A stretch of 48,464 nucleotides of DNA from Pseudomonadota bacterium (GTDB taxonomy: Bacteria > Pseudomonadota > Gammaproteobacteria > Xanthomonadales > Xanthomonadaceae), in NCBI GenBank assembly GCA_018241125.1, contig JAFEEL010000006.1:1-48464 (forward strand), written 5' to 3'. Position 1 is the stretch's first letter, and each line of letters begins with the position of its first letter. This document shows, in pieces, positions 1 to 13,989 of this stretch. The notes under the pieces were generated by a model. The model was not told the origin of the DNA and did not search any database. It was given only the letters and a program-made list of their open reading frames with translations. The position numbers were made by a program, and so were the translations under genes.

Positions 1-124
1 CGTGCTCACGCGGCTGCCGACCACCAAGAACCGCCACATCGACCAGCTGCTGCCGCATCGCTGGCAACCGGCGGGCTGACCGGGTTTGACGCCGGGCCGC
101 AAGGTGTCGTGGGCGGACGGTTAC
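1..124 (+). mobile_element. IS66-family element, right-end remnant
   Basis: The window opens inside an IS66-type insertion sequence. The end of its transposase reading frame (stop at 77-79) is followed by about 45 bases ending GCGGACGGTTAC at 113-124. IS66-family inverted repeats characteristically end in GTAA, which reads as TTAC at a right end, so 124 is the likely element boundary. The left part lies outside the window, so neither the element's completeness nor its 8-bp target duplication can be checked. Confidence 0.6.
2..79 (+). CDS. IS66 transposase TnpC, C-terminal end (partial)
   Basis: Only the last 25 codons are present, opening at the window edge and closing with TGA at 77-79. The peptide contains LPTTKNRHIDQLLPHRW. 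A leucine/proline-rich stretch followed by a 'LLPHRW'-type tail is typical of the C-terminal domain of IS66-family transposases. The catalytic DDE core is outside the window, so function cannot be judged. Confidence 0.6.
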   Translation: MLTRLPTTKNRHIDQLLPHRWQPAG

Positions 125-413
125 ACCATACCTGCAGCGCCGGCGCCTCGGTACGCGCCAGCGCGTGCCGCAGGCGTTCGAGCAGCGCGTGTGCGGGCAC
201 CGCTAAACATTGCAGGCACAGCAAGCGCGCCGCCAGGCACTCGGCGCTGGCCAGATCGAGGGTGCAGGCATGCGGGCTCTGCGGCAAGGCGATCACGGCA
301 GGCCAGCTGCGAAATCCGCGCACGGCAACGATCAGATCCAGCGCCTGATTGTGACGAAACCTACTCTACGACGCGTGAGCCTCTATTTAGCGCCCCAAAA
401 AGCAGCGCTCCCG
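125..413. other. Stretch without a supported gene
   Basis: Between the IS66 end and the stop codon of the defence operon's last gene there is no convincing gene. A minus-strand frame crosses the IS boundary (about 6-323), but it has no good start and no recognisable domain, so it may be a fragment of whatever the IS66 element interrupted. No clear terminator with a T-tract was found for the operon ending at 414. Confidence 0.4.
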
Positions 414-3400
414 TCAACTAATGCCGGTCTCGTCAGGATCGGCCTCGCCGACCAGACGCTCCACGTAGTGCTCGTCTTCGTCGAACAGGATGCCTCGGTC
501 GTTCATCTGCTGCTTCGTCACCTTCCAATGCAAGGCCATTTCTGCAGCGGACGTGCCGGAAACGATGAAGCTGCGCAGGCTGACCGAACCATCGCCGATG
601 CGTGACTCGACATCCCGGATGGTCCGGTGGAAGTCGAGTTTCGGCTCGTTGGCCCAGCTCAGCAGGCGGATGCCCTTTGGATCGACGAAGGTAATGCGCT
701 GCTTTGCTCCTGCGATGCGCCAGACGATGAAGTCAGGATAAAAGTTCCCGGCCTCGAAGAATCCGACGCCGCGGCCCCGGCTCATGTTGCGCAGGAGGAA
801 CAGCGGCTTGTCTTCGAGCCGCTCTGTATGCGCCCCGCACCAGGCCTTCAGCCGGTTCACGAAGCGCATCTCGCCCTCGTTCAACGCGACCGGCTTCACC
901 GAGATGCTGGCCCCGCTCGCCTTGATGAGCGGTTCGTACAGGTGATTCCGGAACGCGACGACTTCGAGCGCCGCCTTTGCGCCCCGCAGTTGCATGTCGT
1001 GCGTCGCCACGCGGCGGCGCAATTCCTCTCCCAGCTGGCGCAGCTGGATAATCAAAGCTTCTTCGGACTTCTCGACCGACACGCGATAGACACCATCTTC
1101 CTCCCCCGTGGCCGAGCCCGGTTCCGGGAAGTTGGGATCGTCCGCCGCCAGTTCCGCGTATTCCAGGTGCGGCTCTTCCCACGCCTTCTTGCGAAACACG
1201 TAGTACCGCTCCGCGTACTTCTTGAGCAGGACCTCGGCGACTTCCTGCCAGATAGCCACCTTGTCGTATCTGTCAAGCGCCAGCATGGAGCCGGGTATCA
1301 GCAGTTCGTACCAGTCGCGATCGCCCAGCAGCCGGTCGACGGCCGAGCGGGGTATGTTGAAGTTGTGCCATCCGCGTTCGTTCTTGAAGCGGATCAACTC
1401 GAACCAGGCGCGATCGAGGTCGAGCAGTGCGACGTGGCGTTCCGTGAGCTTTCCATGGTCCAGCGCCGTCACGCCATCGCCGCCTGCCAGACCCGACGCC
1501 TTCATGGCCTGGACTCTCGGATACCAGTTCAGCTGCACCTTGTTGCGCAGCAGCCACTGATCAGTTTCTCCTTGCGGCGGCGCGAGCTCCGGCACCGGCG
1601 CGAGCTGGCGGAACGCGGTCCCGAAATCGGTGCGTACGCCATTGATCTCGGGCTTGAGGCGGATGACCTTGAGCTTGTGCGTGCCCAGATTGCGCAGGAC
1701 CGGCAGCACGATTTCCTCGCTGTCCTGATCCGGAGGAAGGCCTTCGTCTTCCAGGAACTGCTTGAACTGGGCCATGTAGTCGGCATGGATGCCGAACACG
1801 TTCAATGTCTCGAGCAACTCGATGTGGCGAGGCTTTTCCACCCCCGCCGGCAGGCGCAGCGCCTTGCTGCGTTTCAGGCTGTGGGCATGGCCCTTGAGGC
1901 GAACGCCCCGTCCGAACAGTTGGATGATCTGCGCGCCCTCGCCCTGCCCGATCTTCATTAGGCCCAGCGTGCTCACGCGCCAGCTGTTCCAGCCTTCGGT
2001 GAACTTGCGCGAACCGATCAGCAGGCTGATATGGCTCTCGCGCCGGTTGATCTGGCGGAACAGCGAGCCGGCGAAGTCGCGTTCCTGAGCCACAAGGCCG
2101 GGCGTCTTGTCGCACAGGTCATACAGTTTGCGGGCATCGCCCACGTTGACCACGCCGAACGGTTCATTGTCACCCAGGCGCAGCGCCAGCTCACCGTCGG
2201 CGCCCTTCAGGTATTCGACGTGCAAGGCCCCGCCACCTGGCGCATTGAACAGGCGCGCGCAAATGTCGGTAAAAAAGGCTGCCGCGGCTTCGTTCAGTTC
2301 GACCAAATAATTGAAGCGGTTGGCGAAGGGGTTTTGGCCGGAGGCCGTTGGCAAGCCGCCGCGCAAGATCTCTTCAATGGCCGCGATCGACTGCGCCGCA
2401 TGGCCCACGAAACGCGACAGGAACAACAGGATCTCGGTGACGTCGGAAACGTCCCTCCCGTTCTGTTTGCGTACCGCATTCACGCTGCCGCCTACGAAGA
2501 TCCACAGCGGCCGCTCGATGTTGAATGGCTGCAGCGCTGCCTGCCTGTCATCGAACAGGCGACGCTGCTGGTAGGCAGCCAGCAGGCAGGCGGTCAGGTA
2601 GCGGTCCAGGCTTTGCTGCTGCGTAGAGTCGTCCAGATTGAGGATCTGGTAGTCCTTGCCATAGCCGTCGCCATAGAAATACCGGTACGAATAATCGAAC
2701 ACGATGCAGCGCGCGTAACGCCGCGACAGCGGCACGCTGCCCTTGACCGCCTGCTTGAACGTCGCCGAGTACTCGAAGGAAAAGCCCTTCTCGCACAACT
2801 GGTCGCGCCGGGCCAGCCACCTGCCCTCCTCGCCGCCGGACGCGCCGCGATGGCCCTCGTCCACCAGCACGAGGTTCCCGCTTTCGAAAGCGTCGACCGC
2901 GACGGTCTTGTCGCCCATCTCGTCGGCCAGCTTGTGGATGTCGATGATTTCCACCGCCTTGCCGGCGAACAGCCCGCGAGCGTCCTTGTCGAACAGCTCC
3001 GCTTCGATACTCGCTGCGGCGAACTCCCCGAGATGCTGCTGGCTGAGCCCCTCGTTGGGCGTCAGCAGCAGGATGCGATTGAGCGCGCCACTGCGGCCGG
3101 CCAGCGCGAGGTGATGCTGGTACTGGCGCAAGTTGACATGCATCAGCAGGGTCTTGCCGCTGCCGGTGGCGCACCACAGCGCCAGCTTGTTCAGGCCGAG
3201 CGCGGCGTCGCGCCCCTCGTCGAGCAGGGGCAGCCGCTGCCCCTCGTCCTTGTCGTCGTTGAACCGGGTGATGTGGGCATTGATGGCCCCGGCCAGCGCC
3301 TGCGGGTCACGGAAATAGCGGTCCAGGTAGATTTCGACGAACAACAGCGCCAGGTACTGGTAATACTTCCAGACCAACGGGCGCTCGCGACGCAATTCGC

Positions 3401-3796
3401 GCTGATCGTTGAGCGCCAGCGTATGGCGGACGATGTTCTGGTCGAAGGCCAGCAGTTCGTCCTTCGTGACGCCCGGAAGCTCGCCGGTGATCTGGTTCAC
3501 CAGTGCGTGGTGGAACCGGTGGACGTTGTTCTCGTCGAGGCCTTCCTCGCTGTTCTCGTTGAGCTGGAAGCGCTGCTTGAAGGCGTCCAGCAAGGACACC
3601 TTGCGGCCGCCTTCGATGGGGTAGTAGCCATCTGTGCTCTCCAGCCCGAAAAGGCCAAACAGCCATTGGTTGAGCACGAGCGACTGGGTGAATTCCAGCG
3701 GCTGCGCGGCGCGCACGCGCGGTGCGCCCGGTGCGCGCGCGGCGCGAGCGACAGCCGCGGTCGTGGTCGTGCTGCCGCGTGGGCGTCCTCGTGGCA

Positions 3797-3797
<1 letters not shown>
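414..3797 (-). CDS. Type III restriction (Res)-like DEAD/DEAH helicase with C-terminal nuclease
   Basis: This is a superfamily 2 helicase-nuclease of 1127 residues, the expected restriction partner of the methyltransferase upstream. Walker A (ATGSGKT) is at residues 210-216 and a Walker B variant DEGH at 313-316. An SAT motif follows, and the helicase VI region reads QLFGRGVRLKG. Near the C-terminus, PDF (about 1021) and DPK (about 1039) form a PD-(D/E)XK-type nuclease site like that of type III Res subunits. I chose the ATG at 3797: the open frame runs 61 codons further, but that stretch lies inside the upstream gene, and this ATG overlaps its TGA by one base (TGATG), indicating translational coupling. 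It is the last gene of the six-gene operon. ATP-dependent translocation and cleavage are inferred from the motifs. Confidence 0.85.
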
Positions 3798-5593
<1,796 letters not shown>

Positions 5594-5594
5594 C

Positions 5595-8867
<3,273 letters not shown>

Positions 8868-8911
8868 GTCGGTTCGCTTCGTTTTTCCGGGTTGCGCCTG
8901 TTGGCGCGAAA

Positions 8912-9784
8912 TCACAGCTGGTCGATCAAGTCCACCAAGCCGGCATGAGCTCGGCGGAAGGCCTCGAAGGTGGTGCCGTGCGGCGCCAGCACGCCGTTCA
9001 CGGCGATGGCGTGGGCATCGCGCAGGTAGTCGGTGACGCTGGCCAGTCCGCTGCGGGCTGATTCCTTCATGTTGTCCGGATGGAACACCGCGAGCGTCTC
9101 ACGCCAGGCGACAAGCCATTGCTCGCCCGCCAGCGGGGACTGCTCCCGCGCGAGCCACCACAGGGCGATCGCCCGGCCGACATCCTTGGTGAAGCGCGGC
9201 GGCGTGCCGGGCAAGCCGGAGATCGGCGTACGGTCCGGATCGGCATGTTCCAGCAGGTGTGCGAGCGCCATCGGCGCCGGACGCGCGATGCGCAGGCCGA
9301 ATGCGGAGTCTTCGGCGCCATGCACCGCGACGCGGAGGTAGCGGAAGCTCGGAAGGCCGAAGTCGCCGCCTCGGGTATGAAAGCGACGCCAGCGTTTGCG
9401 GGTTTTCTGGTCAGCCGGGGCTTCCGACAGCAGTTCCACGAACCAGTGGTCGGCGTCTTCGGGTGGACTCAGGCGCAGCGCCGGAAGCTGATCGTCCGGA
9501 GTATCGGCGGCGCCGGCCTGGATTCCGTTCGGGTACTGAGGTTGCCAGCCTGCGTCCAGCAGTTGCTGCCCGAGTGTTTCCGCGGTGGCGACCGCGTCGA
9601 TGGAGGGACGCAGCAGCAGGTCGATGTCCTTGGTCGCGACCGTATCCGTGCCTGAAATGTCGCGAAATGCCCAGGCCGTCGCGATGCTGCCGATTACCAC
9701 GACGTTGGCACGCAGCGCCGGCGGCACCCGGTCGGCCACTTGGCGCAGCAGCGATTCGGCGTCGAGTTCCAGATAGGGCTTCAC
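8912..9784 (-). CDS. Nucleotidyltransferase, AbiEii/MNT-like
   Basis: A 290-residue protein with a polymerase-beta-type nucleotidyltransferase signature: [13 protein letters not shown] (the GS motif, about 29-41), then TKDIDLLL (the DxD motif, about 53-60). These residues bind the metal ions and nucleotide in the MNT/AbiEii superfamily. The start overlaps the stop of the winged-helix gene by four bases (ATGA), and its own stop overlaps a possible GTG start of the Mod gene. The pairing with an upstream winged-helix protein resembles the AbiE type IV toxin-antitoxin arrangement, where the NTase is the toxin. Assignment to AbiEii proper is inference; it could instead modify a tRNA or protein as part of the defence system. 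Confidence 0.65.
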   Translation of the reverse strand: MKPYLELDAESLLRQVADRVPPALRANVVVIGSIATAWAFRDISGTDTVATKDIDLLLRPSIDAVATAETLGQQLLDAGWQPQYPNGIQAGAADTPDDQLPALRLSPPEDADHWFVELLSEAPADQKTRKRWRRFHTRGGDFGLPSFRYLRVAVHGAEDSAFGLRIARPAPMALAHLLEHADPDRTPISGLPGTPPRFTKDVGRAIALWWLAREQSPLAGEQWLVAWRETLAVFHPDNMKESARSGLASVTDYLRDAHAIAVNGVLAPHGTTFEAFRRAHAGLVDLIDQL

Positions 9785-10734
9785 TCGCGTACCGCCCTGG
9801 CGTACTGGAGGGCCTGGTCGCGCAGGCCGATGTCCAGCAGGGAAAGAAAGACATCACTCTTGAGCGCGGAGACCCTGTCATTGTCGTGCCGGGCGCGCAT
9901 GAGCTTGGCCCGGACGATGGTGATCACGACCGGGGCGGGAACGAGGACGCTGGGCTCGTATTCCAGTCCGTCGTCGAGCTGCCTGAGCAAGCCGGTTTCG
10001 AACCGGCTGATGCGATGGGAAAGCTGCGCGACCAGGTCCAGTCGGGGCAAACCGATGAGGTCCAGTGCCGGTACGTCCTCCCGCGCGGCCGCCACCCCGG
10101 AAAGGGCCATGCGGCCCCATCCACTGTTATCGGCCACCGGTTTCAGCAGGGGCAGGCAACGCTGCAGGAGATGGGCCGGCGGTTTGATCCGGGCCCCCTG
10201 CTCGAAGCGGAACCGCAACGTGGTCGGGACGGCACCGGCCTTGGCCAGCAACTCGGTCGTGACGTCCTCGGGCCGCACGTACAAGGTCGCCCCTTTTTCT
10301 TCGACCATCCCCGCCGATCGCAGGCCTTCGAGCGCCGTACGTACGGGGGTCTGCGAGGCTTCGATCGATCCGATCATCTGCTTGACGGACATCTTTTCGC
10401 CGCGGAGATCGGCCTCGATCAGCAGGCGCAGGATCTCGTAGCGGAAGTTCGGGCGTTCGAGCGGCACGGTGTCGGACGGAAGTCGCTCGTCTGACTTTCC
10501 GGATCGCTCGATGTCCAGATGCATGCGGGCGCGCACGCTCGGCGCGATGGCCGGCATCAGGCTGTCCCATTCCTTCCGGATGGTTGCCTCGTGGATGGCC
10601 GGGTCGATGACGATCATCCGCCCCTGTACCTCGCCGGCGGCGGCGAGCTGCGCGGCCAGGGACACGATTTCGGCCCTCAGGTCGCGGGTGTTGCGCAAGT
10701 TGCGCAAGGTCGATTGGTGAAGCGGAGCGGCCAC
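9781..10734 (-). CDS. Winged-helix protein, AbiEi-like partner of the NTase
   Basis: A 317-residue protein with a central helix-turn-helix at about 115-145 (VKQMIGSIEASQTPVRTALE followed by a GLRSAGMVEE wing), as in GntR/MarR-like winged helices. The C-terminal part is alpha-helical and matches nothing I can name. It starts at a GTG behind a CCGGGA sequence and overlaps the next gene by four bases. In AbiE systems the first gene is a winged-helix antitoxin that also represses its own promoter; position and overlap fit that role here. The 79-bp gap upstream contains spaced direct repeats that could be its operator. The antitoxin role is inferred, not shown. Confidence 0.5.
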   Translation of the reverse strand: MAAPLHQSTLRNLRNTRDLRAEIVSLAAQLAAAGEVQGRMIVIDPAIHEATIRKEWDSLMPAIAPSVRARMHLDIERSGKSDERLPSDTVPLERPNFRYEILRLLIEADLRGEKMSVKQMIGSIEASQTPVRTALEGLRSAGMVEEKGATLYVRPEDVTTELLAKAGAVPTTLRFRFEQGARIKPPAHLLQRCLPLLKPVADNSGWGRMALSGVAAAREDVPALDLIGLPRLDLVAQLSHRISRFETGLLRQLDDGLEYEPSVLVPAPVVITIVRAKLMRARHDNDRVSALKSDVFLSLLDIGLRDQALQYARAVRE

Positions 10735-10762
10735 GTTCGATTCCCGGAGCCCTGCCTACACG

Positions 10763-10809
10763 TATTCTGCATGTATTTACTTATTCTGCAAGTGAATGCG
10801 TGGTCTGCA
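10763..10809 (-). promoter_or_regulatory. Spaced TTCTGCA repeats, candidate operator/internal promoter
   Basis: The 79-bp gap between the SNF2 gene and the winged-helix gene is AT-rich and contains TATTCTGCA at 10763-10771 and again at 10782-10790. A degenerate third copy (GTCTGCA) is at 10803-10809. The copies lie about 19-20 bp apart, roughly two helical turns, so a dimeric regulator could bind them on one face. Read on the minus strand each copy gives TGCAGAATA, and TTGCAG could also serve as a -35 box. It is a likely binding site for the adjacent winged-helix protein. Confidence 0.4.
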
Positions 10810-10813
10810 AGAA

Positions 10814-13687
10814 TCAGCTGAGCTGCCACCGGATCCTGAACAGTGGCAGGCTCCGGCTGCGCTGGTTCAGGCGGCGCTCCAGCGCGGCGATCAAGGCGTC
10901 CCGCTTGCCCTCAATCTCGTCCTCCACATCGAAAATCTCCTGTCGCTGGCGACGCTGCTGGCGCTCGAGCACCTTGATCTCATCCTGGACAGCGGCTTGT
11001 TCTTCCACCGTGCTGGCGGAACGGGACCGGCGCTTGGCGTCCTTGAGCCGGGCCTTGGTGTCGTGCAGCGCCTGCTCGGCGGCCAGCAACTGGTCCTCGG
11101 CCCACGCATCGAGCTTGTCCCGCTCGGCCTGGAACCAGGTGTTGTTTTCTTCCAGGGCCTTAGCAAGCGCCGCGTCGATCTGGCGGCGGACATTGGCCTC
11201 GAAGTTTTGAGGCAGGCCGGCAGGATTCGGGGCCTGACCGGTGAGTCGACCGGGCAGCTCCATGAGACGCCGGCAGGCTTCACTGTCCAGCCAGCTGCCG
11301 TCGTCCGCCTGCGCGCTGAAGACGAGGTGTTCTTCGAGTTGAAAGCTCTCCAGCTCTAGCAGGTTCAATTCAAGCCAGCCGGATCGGCTGGGAAGCTGTT
11401 CGAGTGCAACGACGCGTTGCGTGGCGGACGTGAGATCGAAAGCGAGCTCGACCAGCGAGGTTTCCCGGCGCCGTGCGTTATCAAGGACGTACTCGCCCGA
11501 GGGGTGGCTCAGGCGGTATACGTGGCCCTCAGCCGGCGCTGGCTGGCCTTTCCGGATCAGGTGGTATCGGCCGATTGGTGTGCCCGCCGCGGGCGAACGC
11601 GTCAGCTCGAACGACAGCGACGGGTCGTCGAAGCTAGCAGAGCTGTCGAGTTCGTGATGGGTCAGACGCCAGAACAGGCGACTGATCCGGTCGAGCTGGA
11701 CGATGGCTTCGTCGCGGTGCAGGCGCAGGCGCTCGATCACCCCGGCGTCGAAGGTCGCCAGCAACGCTGCCTCGGTTTCCTGCATGCGTGCCTGGATCTG
11801 TTCTTCCAGCTCGCTGCGCAACCGCGCGAAAGCCGCATCGATCTCCGCCGATGTGCGGCATGTGTCGTAGATGCTCGCGATGCGACGCTCGATGTCGACG
11901 CCGGATTCGATGCGGCCCAGGATCTCGTCGGACGCGCCGAACACGCCCTCGAACAGATGGAACTTCTCGGATAGCAATTCCAGTACGCGCTGGTCGGCGG
12001 CGTTGCGCTGGTTGAGGAAATTCACCACGACGACATCGTGGCGCTGTCCGTAACGATGGCAACGGCCGATGCGTTGTTCGACGCGCTGCGGGTTCCAGGG
12101 CAAGTCGTAATTCACGACGAGAGCGCAGAACTGCAGGTTGATGCCTTCGGCGCCGGCCTCGGTGGCGATCAGGATTTCGGCCTGGTCACGGAAGTGGTCG
12201 ATGACAGCCGTGCGGCGGTCGATCGTGGCGCTGCCGGTCACGCGATCGGTGCCCTGATGGGCAACCAGCCAGCGCTGGTAGATTCCGCTCAGGCCCGGAT
12301 CAGACGCTCGCCCGCTGAACTTCACGACGCGGTTGGCATGACCGTGCGCTTCCAGGAAGCGCGCCAGATAGTCCTGCGTGCGCACCGATTCGGTGAAGAT
12401 CACCGCCTTGCGCGGGGCGCCGATGGCGGCCATGCGCGCGAAGCCGGCGTCGAGCGCTGTGAGCAAGGCGTGCGACTTGCGGTCCTCGCGGACGGCCCGG
12501 GCGAGCAGCACGTACTGTTCGAGTTCGACGATCTCGGCGCGCAGCTTCTCGCGGTCGATCGGGGGCTCCGCAACGGCAGTCGCCGCATCGGCCTGGTCGG
12601 CTTCGGCCTCTTCGTCGAGCGCGTCGGCATCGAGTTCTTCCTCGGCGATCAGGTCGGCGAGCCAGTCGCCCTGCTCTGCCTGGCTTTCTTCGAGCCGCCG
12701 CAGCCGGGCAAGGATCGCTTCCAGCGTCGCGACGACCGCTTCGGTGGAGGACGCCAGGAGTTTCCGGAGGATCACGCCGACCAGGTGCCGCTGCCGTGTC
12801 GGGATGCCGTAGGTGTCGTCGCGCAAGAGGTATCCCGAGACAAGGTCGTACACCCGTTGTTCGTCCTCCCCGGGCGTGAACGGGAAGGTCAACGGCTTGC
12901 GTTCGGTGTACTGCACGTACTCGAGCACATCGCGCCGCAAGGTCCGCTTTGAAAAGTCCTTCAGGCGGGCGCGCAAGCCGGGAATCGCAGTGTCACCACG
13001 CATGTATCGCGTACGGAAGCTGACGCGATCGCCGAACAGGTGTTCGTCGATGATCGTGGACAGCCCGTACAGTTCCAGCAGCGAGTTCTGCAGCGGCGTG
13101 GCCGTGAGCAGCAGCTTTCGGACGCCAGCAAGGGACCGCTTGATCGACTGGCCTGTGTGGTGGCTCTCCCGGTAGGCATTGCGCAGCTTGTGCGCCTCGT
13201 CGATGACCGCAAGGTCCCAGCGGATGGCGCCGATGACCTTTTCCATGCGCGCAGCGAAATGGATGGAGACGATGCTCACCAGATCCTGGTCAAGCGGGTT
13301 GTACACGCTAGCCTTGCGCGCCTGCGACCAGGTAGCGGCGTCGATCACCTGCGAAGGAAGATGAAACTTTTCGCTCAACTCTGTGGCCCACTGCTTGCGC
13401 AACGAAGCCGGGCAGATCACCAGCAACCGCCGGCGCCGTTCAGCCCAATACTGGCCCAGCACGAGAGCTGCTTCGATGGTCTTGCCCAGCCCGACTTCGT
13501 CGGCCAGCAGGACGCCCTTGGATAGGGGGTTCTGGAGCGCGAAAAGCGCCGCTTCGATCTGGTGCGGGTTGAGATCAACGGAGGCGTCGAAAAGGGCTTG
13601 CCCGATGCGGTCAACATCGCCGCCGCGACGGCGGTGGGTCAATTCCCATGCGAAGTATTTCGCCTGGATGTCGGTGGTCGCGATCAT
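10814..13687 (-). CDS. SNF2-family (RapA/HepA-like) helicase
   Basis: A 957-residue Swi2/Snf2 ATPase and the first gene of the defence operon. Walker A is DEVGLGKT (63-70), Walker B DEAH (163-166), motif III LTATPLQN, and motifs V-VI include ATEAGAEGINLQF and QRIGRCHRYGQ (about 540). After the two RecA domains there is a long coiled coil at roughly 810-930. I prefer the ATG at 13687, which has GGGAG five bases upstream, over an in-frame GTG at 13705. SNF2 helicases in defence operons usually translocate on or remodel DNA for a partner methylase or nuclease. The promoter must lie in the 191 bp between this start and the transposon end; no consensus sigma-70 boxes stand out there. Confidence 0.87.
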   Translation of the reverse strand: MIATTDIQAKYFAWELTHRRRGGDVDRIGQALFDASVDLNPHQIEAALFALQNPLSKGVLLADEVGLGKTIEAALVLGQYWAERRRRLLVICPASLRKQWATELSEKFHLPSQVIDAATWSQARKASVYNPLDQDLVSIVSIHFAARMEKVIGAIRWDLAVIDEAHKLRNAYRESHHTGQSIKRSLAGVRKLLLTATPLQNSLLELYGLSTIIDEHLFGDRVSFRTRYMRGDTAIPGLRARLKDFSKRTLRRDVLEYVQYTERKPLTFPFTPGEDEQRVYDLVSGYLLRDDTYGIPTRQRHLVGVILRKLLASSTEAVVATLEAILARLRRLEESQAEQGDWLADLIAEEELDADALDEEAEADQADAATAVAEPPIDREKLRAEIVELEQYVLLARAVREDRKSHALLTALDAGFARMAAIGAPRKAVIFTESVRTQDYLARFLEAHGHANRVVKFSGRASDPGLSGIYQRWLVAHQGTDRVTGSATIDRRTAVIDHFRDQAEILIATEAGAEGINLQFCALVVNYDLPWNPQRVEQRIGRCHRYGQRHDVVVVNFLNQRNAADQRVLELLSEKFHLFEGVFGASDEILGRIESGVDIERRIASIYDTCRTSAEIDAAFARLRSELEEQIQARMQETEAALLATFDAGVIERLRLHRDEAIVQLDRISRLFWRLTHHELDSSASFDDPSLSFELTRSPAAGTPIGRYHLIRKGQPAPAEGHVYRLSHPSGEYVLDNARRRETSLVELAFDLTSATQRVVALEQLPSRSGWLELNLLELESFQLEEHLVFSAQADDGSWLDSEACRRLMELPGRLTGQAPNPAGLPQNFEANVRRQIDAALAKALEENNTWFQAERDKLDAWAEDQLLAAEQALHDTKARLKDAKRRSRSASTVEEQAAVQDEIKVLERQQRRQRQEIFDVEDEIEGKRDALIAALERRLNQRSRSLPLFRIRWQLS

Positions 13688-13873
13688 TCGATCTCCCAGA
13701 GTCACCTCAGAATTGCCCGCTTTCCCACCGATCTGAATTTCCTTTGCAGGCTCGCCAACGCAACCCTGGGAAATTCAATAGTCCTGCTGGATGCGTCTTC
13801 GCACGTCCGTCGAGTATGGTCGCGCCTATTGGCGACCGACCTCCCCTCCGGGGTCGACAGGTGTGTTTGGGCT

Positions 13874-13878
13874 ACTGT
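13874..13878. repeat. Target-site duplication ACTGT, left
   Basis: ACTGT directly abuts the left inverted repeat and is identical to 46754-46758 beyond the right inverted repeat. Five bases is the standard duplication for Tn3-family elements. Confidence 0.85.
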
Positions 13879-13919
13879 GGGTGTTATTAAACAAACGACA
13901 CAAAAGTCCCATAGAAATT
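13879..13919 (+). repeat. Transposon left terminal inverted repeat
   Basis: It begins GGGTGTTATTAAACAAACGA and ends AGTCCCATAGAAATT. Against the reverse complement of 46713-46753 it differs at positions 3, 24 and 37 only. The GG start agrees with Tn3-family ends. Confidence 0.88.
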
Positions 13920-13989
13920 CGGCCCCGTAGGCCCGTCAAGTCCAGTTCGGCAGGACCAATTGCAACGAAATTCGCGTACGAGGCTCAGG

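Noticed and set aside
6-323. Minus-strand frame of 105 codons at the window start
   Set aside because: It starts at a weak GTG, crosses the IS66 right end and resembles no family. It is at best a fragment of an interrupted gene.
627-1961. Long plus-strand frame opposite the Res-like gene
   Set aside because: It is an antisense shadow in high-GC coding sequence. The minus strand has complete helicase and nuclease motifs; this frame has none.
13864-13878. Possible extension of the transposon inverted repeat outward to about 13864 (13 of 18 extra positions similar)
   Set aside because: The exact ACTGT duplication fixes the ends at 13879 and 46753; the outward similarity partly reflects the duplicated target itself.
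13688-13878. Sigma-70-like TTGCGT box upstream of the SNF2 gene
   Set aside because: No acceptable -10 at 16-18 bp; too weak to report as a promoter.
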